Virus record (IMG/VR): IMGVR_UViG_3300042946_000366
Coordinates: 1-24,396 of that record
Strand: one strand, 5' to 3'
Length of the DNA stretch: 24,396 bases
Source of the DNA: a virus
The notes beneath the pieces are model-generated. The model was not told the origin of the DNA, did not search any database, and saw only the letters and a program-made list of their open reading frames with translations. This document shows positions 1-7,225 of the stretch, in pieces (position 1 is the first letter of the stretch; each line of letters opens with the position of its first letter). The translations under genes were made by a program, and so were the position numbers.

Positions 1-564
1 GAGACAGAAAAACCTGTGTGCGGTTCTGTGTTGTTCTTATCAGCAGAGGATGACCCAGGGCGAATCACAGTTCCTAGGATGCGTGCCGCTGGTGCTGACT
101 TAGATAAAGTTTACTTTTGGGATTTCCATCCTACATTCCCAGAGAAGTTAGCACAGTTGGAGCACATTATTGAACAGCTTGGAATTGTGTTAGTTGTGCT
201 AGATCCATTCCTTGCGTTCCTTGATGATGATATCGACAGCTATAAAGACCAGAACATTAGGCAGGTATTAACACCGCTATCTAAGATGGCAGAACGCACA
301 GGTTGTGCTGTGTTGCTTATACGCCACCTAAATAAATCTAGTGCTCAGGTTAACAAGATGTATAAGGGCTCAGGAAGCATTGCAGTTGTAGCTGCTGCAC
401 GAGTGTGCTTATACATGCTGCAAGATGAAGACACAGGGGATAGGATCCTAGGCCAAGTTAAAAACAATTTAGCCCCTACACAAGCGTCTTGGGCGTTTGA
501 ATTTTTAGAAGGAGCTAACTGGCAAGATACTCGCCTAAATTGGAAAGGAAGATCCGAACTATGA
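1..564 (+). CDS. RepA/RecA-like AAA ATPase (replicative helicase type), 5' truncated
   Basis: The frame is open from base 1, so the N-terminus, including any Walker A loop, lies outside the window; the GTG at 16 is internal. The visible part opens with a strand ending LSAEDDPGRI, typical of the AAA_25/RepA branch of RecA-fold ATPases just after the Walker A region. A Walker B-like strand (VLVVLDPFLAFL) follows, then VLLIRHLNKSS, where the His/Asn pair resembles the sensor region of this family, and a GSGS loop near the end. Such proteins are hexameric helicases or recombination ATPases that act in phage replication. The neighbours (nuclease, family A polymerase) support this. It ends in an ATGA overlap with the next gene. 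Family confidence is fair; the exact role (helicase or recombinase) cannot be fixed from this fragment. Confidence 0.75.
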   Translation, partial: ETEKPVCGSVLFLSAEDDPGRITVPRMRAAGADLDKVYFWDFHPTFPEKLAQLEHIIEQLGIVLVVLDPFLAFLDDDIDSYKDQNIRQVLTPLSKMAERTGCAVLLIRHLNKSSAQVNKMYKGSGSIAVVAAARVCLYMLQDEDTGDRILGQVKNNLAPTQASWAFEFLEGANWQDTRLNWKGRSEL

Positions 565-935
565 GTGGAAAATTTAGCCGTGATAAGGGTATGAGGCGTG
601 AACGAGAATTTGTGCACAGGTATATGAAGATGCCCGGTGTGTTTGCTCACCGTGTACCACTGAGTGGCGCGGATTCTAATTATAAAGGTGATTTAAAAAT
701 ACAGGCAGGCGTGCACGAATGGACCGGAGAGGTCAAGTGCCGTTCTACCGGATTTAAACAACTATACGACTGGCTAGGCAAGAATGATGTGCTGCATGTG
801 CAAGCAGATAATAAGGAACCGTTAGCAGTATTACCGTGGTGGTTATGGAAGTGTATTGTAGAGAAACTAGCACGAGAGGAGTTCGTGGATGGGAATACTA
901 TTAAAAACACATCTGTGGATGGGCCAGCAAATTAA
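561..935 (+). CDS. Hjc-like PDDEXK endonuclease (putative Holliday junction resolvase type)
   Basis: Small 124-residue protein. ATG at 561 overlaps the upstream TGA (ATGA) and is preceded by AAGGAAG. Seen in order: an N-terminal basic helix with RREREF (conserved Glu), a strand GVFAHRVPLSGA, GDLKI with the expected Asp, and GEVKCRS with the E-x-K of the PDDEXK nuclease core. This order and spacing match archaeal Hjc-like resolvases and phage VRR-NUC-sized nucleases. In phages such proteins probably cut branched DNA during replication or packaging. The gene sits between helicase and polymerase and overlaps the polymerase start by 47 bp, suggesting translational coupling. Cutting specificity is inference; another structure-specific nuclease role is possible. 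Confidence 0.72.
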   Translation: MSGKFSRDKGMRREREFVHRYMKMPGVFAHRVPLSGADSNYKGDLKIQAGVHEWTGEVKCRSTGFKQLYDWLGKNDVLHVQADNKEPLAVLPWWLWKCIVEKLAREEFVDGNTIKNTSVDGPAN

Positions 936-3009
936 GTGTGATGGTGCTTTTGGTTTTGATACTGAAACTACCATGATTGAACCTGGAGTAATTCCAGAAC
1001 TAATCGTACTTACATTTAGCGACAATCAGCGTAGCTACATTGTATCTCCAGATATGGTTGGTGCTTGGGTAGAGATGATCTATCACAGTGGCTGTAACAT
1101 TGTCGCACATAATGCTGCGTTTGACTACCATGTTGTATTTGCTGCGTTGAAGTATGTTGAAGAAGTGCAGATTTGGAAACGGATGATTGAGCAGAATCGT
1201 GTTTGGGATACCATGATTCTAGACTTTCTTATTAGGTTAGCTAATGGAGAAGAGGACGGTCCACTGAGGCCTAAAAGCCTCAGTGACCTGTGTGAGCATT
1301 ACCTAAATATAAAACTTGATAAGTCTTTACAAACTGAATGGTACAAACACCTACATCAGCCAATGCATGAAATCCCTGATGAATACCTAGAGTACGCATT
1401 AAAGGATAGCGCGGTAACTAGGGAGCTATTCAATGAGCTTCACCCAGTTGCGGTGCACATTGCGAATCACAACAGTTGTTTAATAGACGCACACGGGCCG
1501 TTGACACATCACACCCAGGTTAAAGGTTCTATCGCACTCACAGATTGTAGTAGAGTTGGCATAAAGGTAGACACTAAAGCACAACAAAATATTGGCGTAG
1601 AAATTAGGCTACAGATTAATGACCTAGTGCAATGGCTGGATACAAACTACCCTTCCCTGTTTAAGCGAGATGTACGCAAGAAGTATAAGGGTGCGTTGAT
1701 GTACAACGAAACTACAGGCGTACCTGCAATAGATTCAAAGGCACTGCGTGTATATTTGTTAAGCATTGCCGCAGAACTAAAGCTAAAAGATAAGAGCATA
1801 CCTAAAACAGATAAGTCCGGTGAGATAACGACTAGTGCTGACTATTGGTCAGAGCATAAGCATGAGTTTATTCAAAAATGGCAAGACATGGCTACTAAAG
1901 CCAAACTTTTAAACTTTGTTGATCAAATTAAAACAGACAGAGTTAATCCTAATTATCAACCTTTAGTTCGCACAGGCAGAACATCATGCAGCAAGCCTAA
2001 CTTGCAACAGATGCCAAAAGCACAATGGTTCAGGAAACTATTTGTTCCTAGCCAAGGTTCTAAGTTCATTATTGCTGATTACAACGCAGTAGAGCTTAGA
2101 TGTTTAGGCGCGATCTGTAAAAGTCGTTATGGCTTTAGTCAGTTAGCACATACATTTCATGAAGGTGTTGACCCACATGCCTACACAGCAGCTAGCCTAT
2201 CAAATATACCATTTAAAGAGTTCATGAGTCTTAAGAAAACAGATCCTGAGAAATATAAGAAGTTTCGACAATCTGCCAAGGCCGTAAACTTTGGTGTACC
2301 CGGTGGTCTTGGTGCTAAGTCTTTAATGGAATACGCATTAGCATCATATGGTGTGCAAATGACACTAGACGAAGCTAAGGAATGGAAGAACAAACTAATC
2401 ACAGAAGTGTATCCAGAATTGTCCAGGTACTTGTTCAACGATGTATTAGGTGCATTGTGTTTTAACTTGCAATGTGGGCCTGATGATGTCTGTGATGCTT
2501 TTAATCTGAGATCCGCTGGGGTATACGCATTCACACCCATACAAGATGTTGTGTCAGGCAATCTACGATCTAAGAAAGGCACAGCATACAACAGTTCATT
2601 TAGAAGACATGTTTGGAACGCCTTATCCAAGATAAACAAAGATAGTTCATTAGAAATGCCACTACGATCACAGCGCGGAAGCCCTAGTTTAAGACGCAGA
2701 ATATTTGGAAATACTGTGGTTACACTTACAGGCCGTGTGCGAGGTGCAGCAGAGTACACTGAAAGCTGCAACACACAGTTCCAAGGCTTGGCTTCTGATG
2801 GTGCAAAACTTGCACTATATGCTGTGTCACAGCTATATCCGGTCGTTGCGTTTGTGCACGATGAATTAGTTGTAGAGGTTCCCAACGATGCACCTGAAGC
2901 ACACGGTAAGGTGATTGAAAAACTAATGTGCGAAAACATGGATAAGGTTCTTAACGGGTTTGTTAAATCTGAAGTTGAATGGGTTGTATCTGACACATGG
3001 AGTAAATAA
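889..3009 (+). CDS. polA: Family A DNA polymerase with 3'-5' exonuclease domain
   Basis: 706 residues, no 5'-3' exonuclease domain. The exonuclease domain has DTE (D24, E26, Exo I), NIVAHNAAFDYH (Exo II) and YALKDSAVT (Exo III), so proofreading looks intact. The polymerase domain has RTGRTSCSKPNLQQMP, motif A DYNAVELR (D397), motif B R460-x3-K464-x3-F-G and motif C H657-D658-E659. Motif B reads KAVNFGVPGG: the Phe equivalent to E. coli F762 is kept, but the Tyr equivalent to Y766 is replaced, as in many phage enzymes. ATG 889 has a strong AGAGGAG seven bases upstream; a second in-frame ATG at 919 is less well supported. It replicates the phage genome with the helicase and nuclease encoded upstream. 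Assignment is very secure. Confidence 0.96.
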   Translation: MGILLKTHLWMGQQIKCDGAFGFDTETTMIEPGVIPELIVLTFSDNQRSYIVSPDMVGAWVEMIYHSGCNIVAHNAAFDYHVVFAALKYVEEVQIWKRMIEQNRVWDTMILDFLIRLANGEEDGPLRPKSLSDLCEHYLNIKLDKSLQTEWYKHLHQPMHEIPDEYLEYALKDSAVTRELFNELHPVAVHIANHNSCLIDAHGPLTHHTQVKGSIALTDCSRVGIKVDTKAQQNIGVEIRLQINDLVQWLDTNYPSLFKRDVRKKYKGALMYNETTGVPAIDSKALRVYLLSIAAELKLKDKSIPKTDKSGEITTSADYWSEHKHEFIQKWQDMATKAKLLNFVDQIKTDRVNPNYQPLVRTGRTSCSKPNLQQMPKAQWFRKLFVPSQGSKFIIADYNAVELRCLGAICKSRYGFSQLAHTFHEGVDPHAYTAASLSNIPFKEFMSLKKTDPEKYKKFRQSAKAVNFGVPGGLGAKSLMEYALASYGVQMTLDEAKEWKNKLITEVYPELSRYLFNDVLGALCFNLQCGPDDVCDAFNLRSAGVYAFTPIQDVVSGNLRSKKGTAYNSSFRRHVWNALSKINKDSSLEMPLRSQRGSPSLRRRIFGNTVVTLTGRVRGAAEYTESCNTQFQGLASDGAKLALYAVSQLYPVVAFVHDELVVEVPNDAPEAHGKVIEKLMCENMDKVLNGFVKSEVEWVVSDTWSK

Positions 3010-3578
3010 TGAAATACGAAATAAAAGACAGTGGTGAGCGTGAGGTGTTTCCAAGTGGTTCTGTGCGTGACTCTCAGTGGGCTAAGGGTAGGTACGACCT
3101 ATTACCCTTCTCTGCCCTGGAGAGGATTGCCATTCACACAGAGTTAGGTGCTGCTAAATACGGTGATCGTAACTGGGAGAAGGGTCAACCAGTTGCACGC
3201 TATATCAACAGTGCTATACGCCACATAACTAAGTATTGCATGGGCTATCGTGATGAGGACCACCTAGCTGCGTGCTGTTGGAATGTAATGGCAGCAATGT
3301 GGACAGCAGAACAAGTTACAGAAGGTAAACTTCCGCCCCAACTAGGAGAAGGTTATGTCAATGGACAACACAGGCGAGAACAATGCAGGACAGAAGAACA
3401 GGATGTCACAGCACAAAATAATAAAGAAGGAAAGGAGACTAGAAGCAATAGCCATGCGAAAACAGGGCTTAACATATGCGGAGATTGGTCGTGCAATGGG
3501 TGTGACAAGGCAGGCTGCCTATTCGTATGTGGAAAGGGAGTTCAAGAGCCTGATGAAGGAGGGCAGTGTAGTAGCTGA
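3009..3578 (+). CDS. MazG-like dATP/dGTP pyrophosphohydrolase (DUF5664/MazZ type)
   Basis: Residues 27-105 carry the DUF5664 signature: KGRYDLLPFSALERIA, then ELGAAKYGDRNWEKG, RHITKY, and DEDHLAACCWNVMA. The acidic and His/Asn positions form the metal site of the all-alpha NTP pyrophosphatase fold. Members hydrolyse purine dNTPs to dNMPs; cyanophage S-2L MazZ is the characterised relative. GGAG lies six bases before the ATG, which overlaps the polymerase stop by one base. The family core is about 110 residues, yet this frame runs on to 189, and its last 75 codons lie inside the next gene in another frame. That tail is Cys-rich (CGDWSCNGCDKAGC) and looks like a by-product of the overlap, although a real zinc-binding tail is not excluded. 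Substrate preference is inferred from the family. Confidence 0.82.
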   Translation: MKYEIKDSGEREVFPSGSVRDSQWAKGRYDLLPFSALERIAIHTELGAAKYGDRNWEKGQPVARYINSAIRHITKYCMGYRDEDHLAACCWNVMAAMWTAEQVTEGKLPPQLGEGYVNGQHRREQCRTEEQDVTAQNNKEGKETRSNSHAKTGLNICGDWSCNGCDKAGCLFVCGKGVQEPDEGGQCSS

Positions 3579-3894
3579 AAAGGCCCTATCGCTTACATTA
3601 GCTAGATTCGATGAATTGCTAAAGGTGTACTATAAAGAAGCTAAAGAGGGCAATAGGGAGTCATTACACTCCGCGCTTTCTATCATAGACAGGCAGATTA
3701 AGATACTAGGATTAGAAGCACCCAAAAAATCTGAATCTACAATCACCTATCAGACACTGAGTGACCAAGAGCTTATTCAACAAGCTAGTATGTGGGGAAT
3801 TTCTATTCCTTTAGACCAGTTATCCTTGCAATCCGGTCAAATTACTGATAATATACAAAAGTCCAGTACATTTACTCAAACTCAGGAAGGATAG
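3355..3894 (+). CDS. HTH protein, probable terminase small subunit
   Basis: 179 residues with a strong AGGAGAAGG just before ATG 3355. Residues 24-60 form a helix-turn-helix of the terminase-small-subunit/transposase type: ERRLEAIAMRKQGLTYAEIG, then AMGVTRQAAYSYV. An alpha-helical segment follows (ALSLTLARFDELLKVYYKEA), then IIDRQIKILGLEAPKK, the usual ending of this domain in phage small terminases. The C-terminus is polar and low in complexity. It would recognise the packaging site and load the large terminase encoded 1.5 kb downstream; three small + strand genes and one - strand gene lie between them. The first 224 bp overlap the MazG-like frame. A DNA-binding regulator is the main alternative. 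Confidence 0.7.
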   Translation: MSMDNTGENNAGQKNRMSQHKIIKKERRLEAIAMRKQGLTYAEIGRAMGVTRQAAYSYVEREFKSLMKEGSVVAEKALSLTLARFDELLKVYYKEAKEGNRESLHSALSIIDRQIKILGLEAPKKSESTITYQTLSDQELIQQASMWGISIPLDQLSLQSGQITDNIQKSSTFTQTQEG

Positions 3895-3900
3895 GGATTT

Positions 3901-4119
3901 ATGGTTAGTTGTTCGCCCGGTCAGGTCACTTTTGTTACCGTGAAGGCTTTATGGAATGATGAATCATCTTTCATAGATATATCCTTCAATAATGATGGTG
4001 TGAACATAATTCTTAAAGATGATAAGAATAATGTTCTTGATCACATCTCACTTAATCCAACCCAAACCCAGGTTGTGAAGAATTTGCTAGGAAATGCAAA
4101 TGATGACATCTTTTTCTAA
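3901..4119 (+). CDS. Small acidic protein of unknown function
   Basis: 72 residues, starting six bases after the upstream stop, with AGGAAGGATAGGG supplying the ribosome binding site. The sequence alternates short predicted beta strands (VTFVTVKALW, SFIDISF, VNIILKDDKN) and ends acidic and hydrophobic (NDDIFF). No cysteine pair, signal peptide or membrane segment is evident. It is the last gene before the terminator at 4199-4229, so it closes the replication/small-terminase transcript. I do not recognise its family. Confidence 0.6.
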   Translation: MVSCSPGQVTFVTVKALWNDESSFIDISFNNDGVNIILKDDKNNVLDHISLNPTQTQVVKNLLGNANDDIFF

Positions 4120-4143
4120 ATTTGTAGAAATAATCTGCAACAT

Positions 4144-4196
4144 TTAGCGAATAACTAATGTTGGCTCGTTGGATCTTGTTAGCGAAGACGACAACA
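4144..4196 (+). other. Structured intergenic stretch with short direct repeats
   Basis: Between the stop at 4119 and the terminator, TTAGCGAA occurs twice (4144 and 4179). The second copy lies in a possible imperfect hairpin: GTTGGC...GACAAC outside and TCGTT...AGCGA inside. It does not fold as a tRNA (no T-loop or acceptor pairing). It may be a short 3' UTR structure or nothing functional. Confidence 0.25.
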
Positions 4197-4197
4197 G

Positions 4198-4229
4198 AAC
4201 ACCTAGATGAAAATCTGGGTGTTTTTTTT
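4198..4229 (+). terminator. Rho-independent terminator
   Basis: ACACCTAGAT and ATCTGGGTGT pair over ten positions (one G-U) around a GAAA tetraloop, followed directly by eight T residues. This is a textbook intrinsic terminator. It ends the replication-module transcript after the 72-residue gene and isolates the next small-gene unit. Confidence 0.92.
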
Positions 4230-4250
4230 ATTTATTTTTTTCTGCTAAGC

Positions 4251-4278
4251 TTGATTCTGTAACTCAGTGTCTTACAAT
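4251..4278 (+). promoter_or_regulatory. Candidate sigma70 promoter for the 4332 gene
   Basis: TTGATT (4251-4256) and TACAAT (4273-4278) are separated by 16 bases. The element lies just after a strong terminator and about 55 bases before the next start codon, where a new promoter is expected. Not an exact consensus, so moderately supported. Confidence 0.5.
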
Positions 4279-4331
4279 ACTCAGTATACAGGTAACACTT
4301 AGTTGCCTGAACCACTTGAGGGAGTGAAGAG

Positions 4332-4598
4332 ATGACAACAGTAAGTTTAGAATTTAACATGTCAGAAATTAACGCAATCAGAAACGCTATTACAACCAAG
4401 CTGATAGTGACTGAAGAAAACAAAAGACGCTGTAAAAAAGCAATAGATTCAACTAAATCATCAACTGTTAAAAATTGTGTTAAAAAGTGTGATTTATACG
4501 ATGAATTAAAGGATTTTAACAACACCCTAAGCCAACTTAGAAATTTAGAACACAAGATAGACGCTTTTGTGTGCAACCAAACAGGGGAGGACGCATAA
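4332..4598 (+). CDS. Small helical protein of unknown function
   Basis: 88 residues; GGGAGTGAAGAG precedes ATG 4332. The composition is polar and lysine-rich, with predicted long helices (MSEINAIRNAITTKLIVTEE; LYDELKDFNNTLSQLRNLEH) whose hydrophobic spacing suggests a short helical hairpin or coiled coil. Four cysteines are present but without a clear zinc-binding spacing. It is the first gene of a two-gene unit bounded by terminators at 4199-4229 and 4950-4981, a typical layout for small accessory (for example host-interaction) genes. I do not recognise the family. Confidence 0.6.
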   Translation: MTTVSLEFNMSEINAIRNAITTKLIVTEENKRRCKKAIDSTKSSTVKNCVKKCDLYDELKDFNNTLSQLRNLEHKIDAFVCNQTGEDA

Positions 4599-4599
4599 C

Positions 4600-4932
4600 A
4601 TGGCTATTCAATTCGTTAGAAACGATCAAATCATACCTGCGTTACTTGCTAATGGTTACATAACTACAGGGGCTAATATAGCCCCTAGGAAGCCTAAGGT
4701 TTGCACGATTTCTATAGAAGAGGCTAATGAGTGCACTGATAACTATTCAAAGAAACTGTGCACTAATGAGAACCCCTATTACTACATTGAAACTGATGAG
4801 TTTAATGCCCAAGATAGATATAGCGTTCCTACCCTGGATAAATATGATAGGAAGACAGGAAAGCCTATCATTCAACGATATGAACAGCTAGAATATGAAT
4901 GGGCAATGGATAGGTGTTGTGGTACTAGATAA
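4600..4932 (+). CDS. Small protein of unknown function
   Basis: 110 residues from ATG 4600, two bases after the preceding stop. GGGGAGG about nine bases upstream supports this start over an upstream in-frame ATG at 4567 that would overlap the previous gene. The sequence begins MAIQFVRNDQIIPALLANGY and continues through a Cys- and Tyr-containing middle (NPYYYIETDEFNAQDRYS) to EWAMDRCCGTR. It lacks membrane segments or known motifs. It is co-transcribed with the 4332 gene and ends 18 bases before the next terminator stem. No family recognised. Confidence 0.6.
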   Translation: MAIQFVRNDQIIPALLANGYITTGANIAPRKPKVCTISIEEANECTDNYSKKLCTNENPYYYIETDEFNAQDRYSVPTLDKYDRKTGKPIIQRYEQLEYEWAMDRCCGTR

Positions 4933-4949
4933 ACAATTATTAAAACAAT

Positions 4950-4981
4950 ACCCAACTGCTTAAATGTAGTTGGGTTTTTTT
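4950..4981 (+). terminator. Rho-independent terminator
   Basis: ACCCAACT (4950-4957) pairs with AGTTGGGT (4968-4975) around a 10-base loop, and the stem runs into seven T residues. It closes the two-gene unit at 4332-4932, immediately before a new promoter. Confidence 0.9.
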
Positions 4982-4987
4982 ATTTAC

Positions 4988-5017
4988 TTGACACATAAAA
5001 TACCTGATAGGTATAAT
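4988..5017 (+). promoter_or_regulatory. Near-consensus sigma70 promoter
   Basis: Perfect TTGACA (4988-4993) and perfect TATAAT (5012-5017) with an 18-base spacer: the best promoter match in the window. It lies directly behind a terminator. The predicted start is about 5024, at the first base of a long hairpin. Reading on, the transcript would be antisense to the - strand gene 5101-5370 and then enter the terminase gene. Confidence 0.85.
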
Positions 5018-5022
5018 TAATC

Positions 5023-5077
5023 TTAGGGAGATTCAGTGCCAGAGCGCGAGCGTCAGGCACATGAATCTCTCCCTTAA
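5023..5077 (+). ncRNA. Long imperfect hairpin at a predicted transcript 5' end (candidate small or leader RNA)
   Basis: GTGCC (5036-5040) pairs with GGCAC (5056-5060). GATTCA (5030-5035) pairs with TGAATC (5062-5067) across a one-base bulge. After a TC bulge, AGGGA (5025-5029) pairs with TCCCT (5070-5074). The 15-base apical region can form a further GC-rich mini-stem. The structure begins where the 4988-5017 promoter should start transcription. There is no start codon with a ribosome binding site inside it and no T tract after it, so it is not an ordinary terminator. It could be a stable small RNA, a leader protecting the late mRNA, or an antitermination site. Confidence 0.5.
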
Positions 5078-5100
5078 TTGTCTTTGCTATATACTGTGCA

Positions 5101-5370
5101 CTAATCATCATCCTGTGCACTAGCAGAACAAAACCCCATCAGGTTATACATAGAAGCACAATAAGCCTCTAACTCAACTGGGTTGTCCTGGGTGGCTACA
5201 AATGTACCATCGTTAGCTTCAATAGTCCAATATTCCACATCATCTCTAAACTTCAGCATACTACCTATAAACTTATACATCTTCCCTAGGTTTAGCTGCC
5301 AGTCACATTGATAATCTGTGTTATCTGTGAACAAAACATTGATCCTGAAACATAAGCCTCTCTTCAACAT
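5101..5370 (-). CDS. Small protein of unknown function, opposite to flanking genes
   Basis: 89 residues on the - strand, with AAGGGG seven bases before its ATG (at 5368-5370). Sequence features: a short basic N-terminus, WQLNLGKMYKFIGSMLKF, VEYWTIEANDGTFVATQ, and an acidic end (QDDD). No signal or membrane segment. It is the only frame of note in this interval, which supports it being real. It faces the strong promoter at 4988-5017, so read-through would be antisense to it. No family recognised. Confidence 0.6.
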   Translation of the reverse strand: MLKRGLCFRINVLFTDNTDYQCDWQLNLGKMYKFIGSMLKFRDDVEYWTIEANDGTFVATQDNPVELEAYCASMYNLMGFCSASAQDDD

Positions 5371-5440
5371 AGTAATTCCCCTTACTTTGTGGTATAGTCA
5401 ACACAGTTTGCAAGTATACTAAGTATCAAGGAAACACACA

Positions 5441-7015
5441 ATGTCAGCAGGCATGACTAGAGCAGAACTTGAGACAAAATTACAGCAGGCATATACTGTT
5501 GCGGAATTAGCCTCCGCGCGCAGTATAAAAGGCTATTTAGAAAGTGTAATCATAGACTCACGGCCAGAACCTAAAAGGTTTGCACATGTTGCACGCCCTT
5601 GGCAGTGGAAGCGTACTGATTACATGTTATCACCTATTGAGGCTCTATGTGGTTTACGCCCTGAGTTTAAAGGGCCTAGAAACACTTGGGAAACACTTCC
5701 GCGCGGACACGACAAGACTACAGGCCTAGCGCGTATATGTAATTGGGTATTAGCATTCTCTAGGAAGCCTATCGAAATCGTAGCGGCAGCGGCAGATTTC
5801 GATCAGGCAGCACTACTAGTAGAGTCTATGGCAGCTGAAGCTAGACTGAATCCTTGGCTAGCTAAACGCATTGTGTATGGTGCTAAAAGAATAAAAGGCC
5901 CAGGTGGTGTATTAAAAATTCTTACAGCGGATAGTGCAACATCATTTGGTCTTAGAGCGGATTTGGTCGTTTGTGATGAAGTGACACATTGGAAGAAAAG
6001 AGATCTGTGGGATACATTGTGGTCAGGGCGACAGAAGCGCCCTGGGTCTGTGTTTGTTGTTATTACTAACGCAGGTACATTAGGATCTTGGCAACATGAT
6101 ATTCTAGAACAGGTAAAGACTGATGATAGCTGGACAGTCTACGAAGCACCCGGACAATTGGACTCTTGGATGGATGCTGAAGCTATACAGCGTGATCGAG
6201 CACTTCTACCTAATGGTGTAGCGCGTAGAGTGCTAGACAATGTGTGGATAGATCCAGCAGAAGAATCAGGTTATTTAACTAGACAGGAAATCAACCTGGG
6301 TACACAACTAGGTGCAACAAAAAACCTTGTTTACACCACCTCCGGTCTGCATGGCATGGAGTATGTTGCCGCAATTGATTACGGAGCCAGAAGAGATAGG
6401 ACTTCCATGTGTGTTATGCACCGTGATTTGGATGGTGTGTATGTGCTTGACCGTATGGACATTATACAGGGTACACCAGCTAACCCAGTGCCTATTGCTA
6501 GTGTTGATGCATGGATAGAAAATGTAGCTAGTAACTTCAACAATCCCACTATAATTATAGATCCTTGGCAGATGGAAGCTACAGTTCAAAAGTATGAACA
6601 TCGACTGCGTTGCACTAGGTTTGATGGGCGTTCAGGTAAGAGTAATTATGAGATGGCTGAACTACTTAGAAGCCTATTGGTGAACAACCAATTAGCGTGG
6701 TATTCTGACCCTGCACCACTCATAGTTGGTAAGAGAAAAGAGACGCTTGTTGATGAGATGGCTAGCCTGATTATCAAGACTACAGGTGCGTCTTACAGGT
6801 TCGACCACTCCAATGGCCTGCACGATGACCGCACAGTATCGATGGGCATGGCGCTAGTCACACTAGCTGCACAACAACAGGTAGGTCCGTGGGTAGCACC
6901 GGGTAGCCTGCAAAAACCAGCACCAACAGACTATAGCCTGCGCACACCCAAGTTCAATGGCATGTTTGGGTTAGGTCTAAAACCCCAGGGCACAACTAGA
7001 AATATATTTGGTTAG
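5441..7015 (+). CDS. terL: Terminase large subunit
   Basis: 524 residues; AAGGAAA precedes ATG 5441. ATPase domain: a divergent Walker A LPRGHDKTT (about residues 86-94) and Walker B LVVCDE (D179-E180). RNase H-like nuclease domain: AAIDYGARRDRT (D313), IIIDPWQM (D374) and HDDRTVSM (D462/D463), which supply the expected acidic metal ligands. It pumps DNA into the prohead through the portal and cuts the concatemer. The small-subunit candidate is at 3355, while the portal starts 2.9 kb downstream, beyond a repeat region and a - strand methyltransferase cassette. That is a much larger gap than usual. Two copies of the GCCTGCA repeat lie in its 3' end and a third spans its stop codon. Confidence 0.94.
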   Translation: MSAGMTRAELETKLQQAYTVAELASARSIKGYLESVIIDSRPEPKRFAHVARPWQWKRTDYMLSPIEALCGLRPEFKGPRNTWETLPRGHDKTTGLARICNWVLAFSRKPIEIVAAAADFDQAALLVESMAAEARLNPWLAKRIVYGAKRIKGPGGVLKILTADSATSFGLRADLVVCDEVTHWKKRDLWDTLWSGRQKRPGSVFVVITNAGTLGSWQHDILEQVKTDDSWTVYEAPGQLDSWMDAEAIQRDRALLPNGVARRVLDNVWIDPAEESGYLTRQEINLGTQLGATKNLVYTTSGLHGMEYVAAIDYGARRDRTSMCVMHRDLDGVYVLDRMDIIQGTPANPVPIASVDAWIENVASNFNNPTIIIDPWQMEATVQKYEHRLRCTRFDGRSGKSNYEMAELLRSLLVNNQLAWYSDPAPLIVGKRKETLVDEMASLIIKTTGASYRFDHSNGLHDDRTVSMGMALVTLAAQQQVGPWVAPGSLQKPAPTDYSLRTPKFNGMFGLGLKPQGTTRNIFG

Positions 7016-7121
7016 CCTGCATGTGATTAGGAATAAGGGAGTGGGATAGTGCGTAATTGGTTAGCCTGCATTTATTTTTTGAAAGTAATAAGAGACAAAC
7101 AATGTAGTTGATAGCCTGCAC

Positions 7122-7146
7122 GAAACCCTATGATTATAGGTGTTTG
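7122..7146 (+). repeat. AAASCCTAT hairpin repeat, copy A
   Basis: AAACCCTAT, loop GATT, ATAGGTGTTT. It directly follows a GCCTGCA core. The outer flanks do not pair, unlike copies B and C. There is no T tract after the stem. Confidence 0.7.
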
Positions 7147-7225
7147 GGGGTGGGTTGCCTGCAACTCTTACACTGAGTATAGAGAGAGAGAAAAGGCGTG
7201 TTGCCTGCATGTCTTACACTAATGT

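Noticed and set aside
2181-2996. 271-codon - strand frame inside the polymerase gene
   Set aside because: It is antisense to a polymerase with intact motifs and has no recognisable protein features.
4120-4198. tRNA gene
   Set aside because: Paired segments exist, but there is no acceptor stem, T-loop or consistent cloverleaf.
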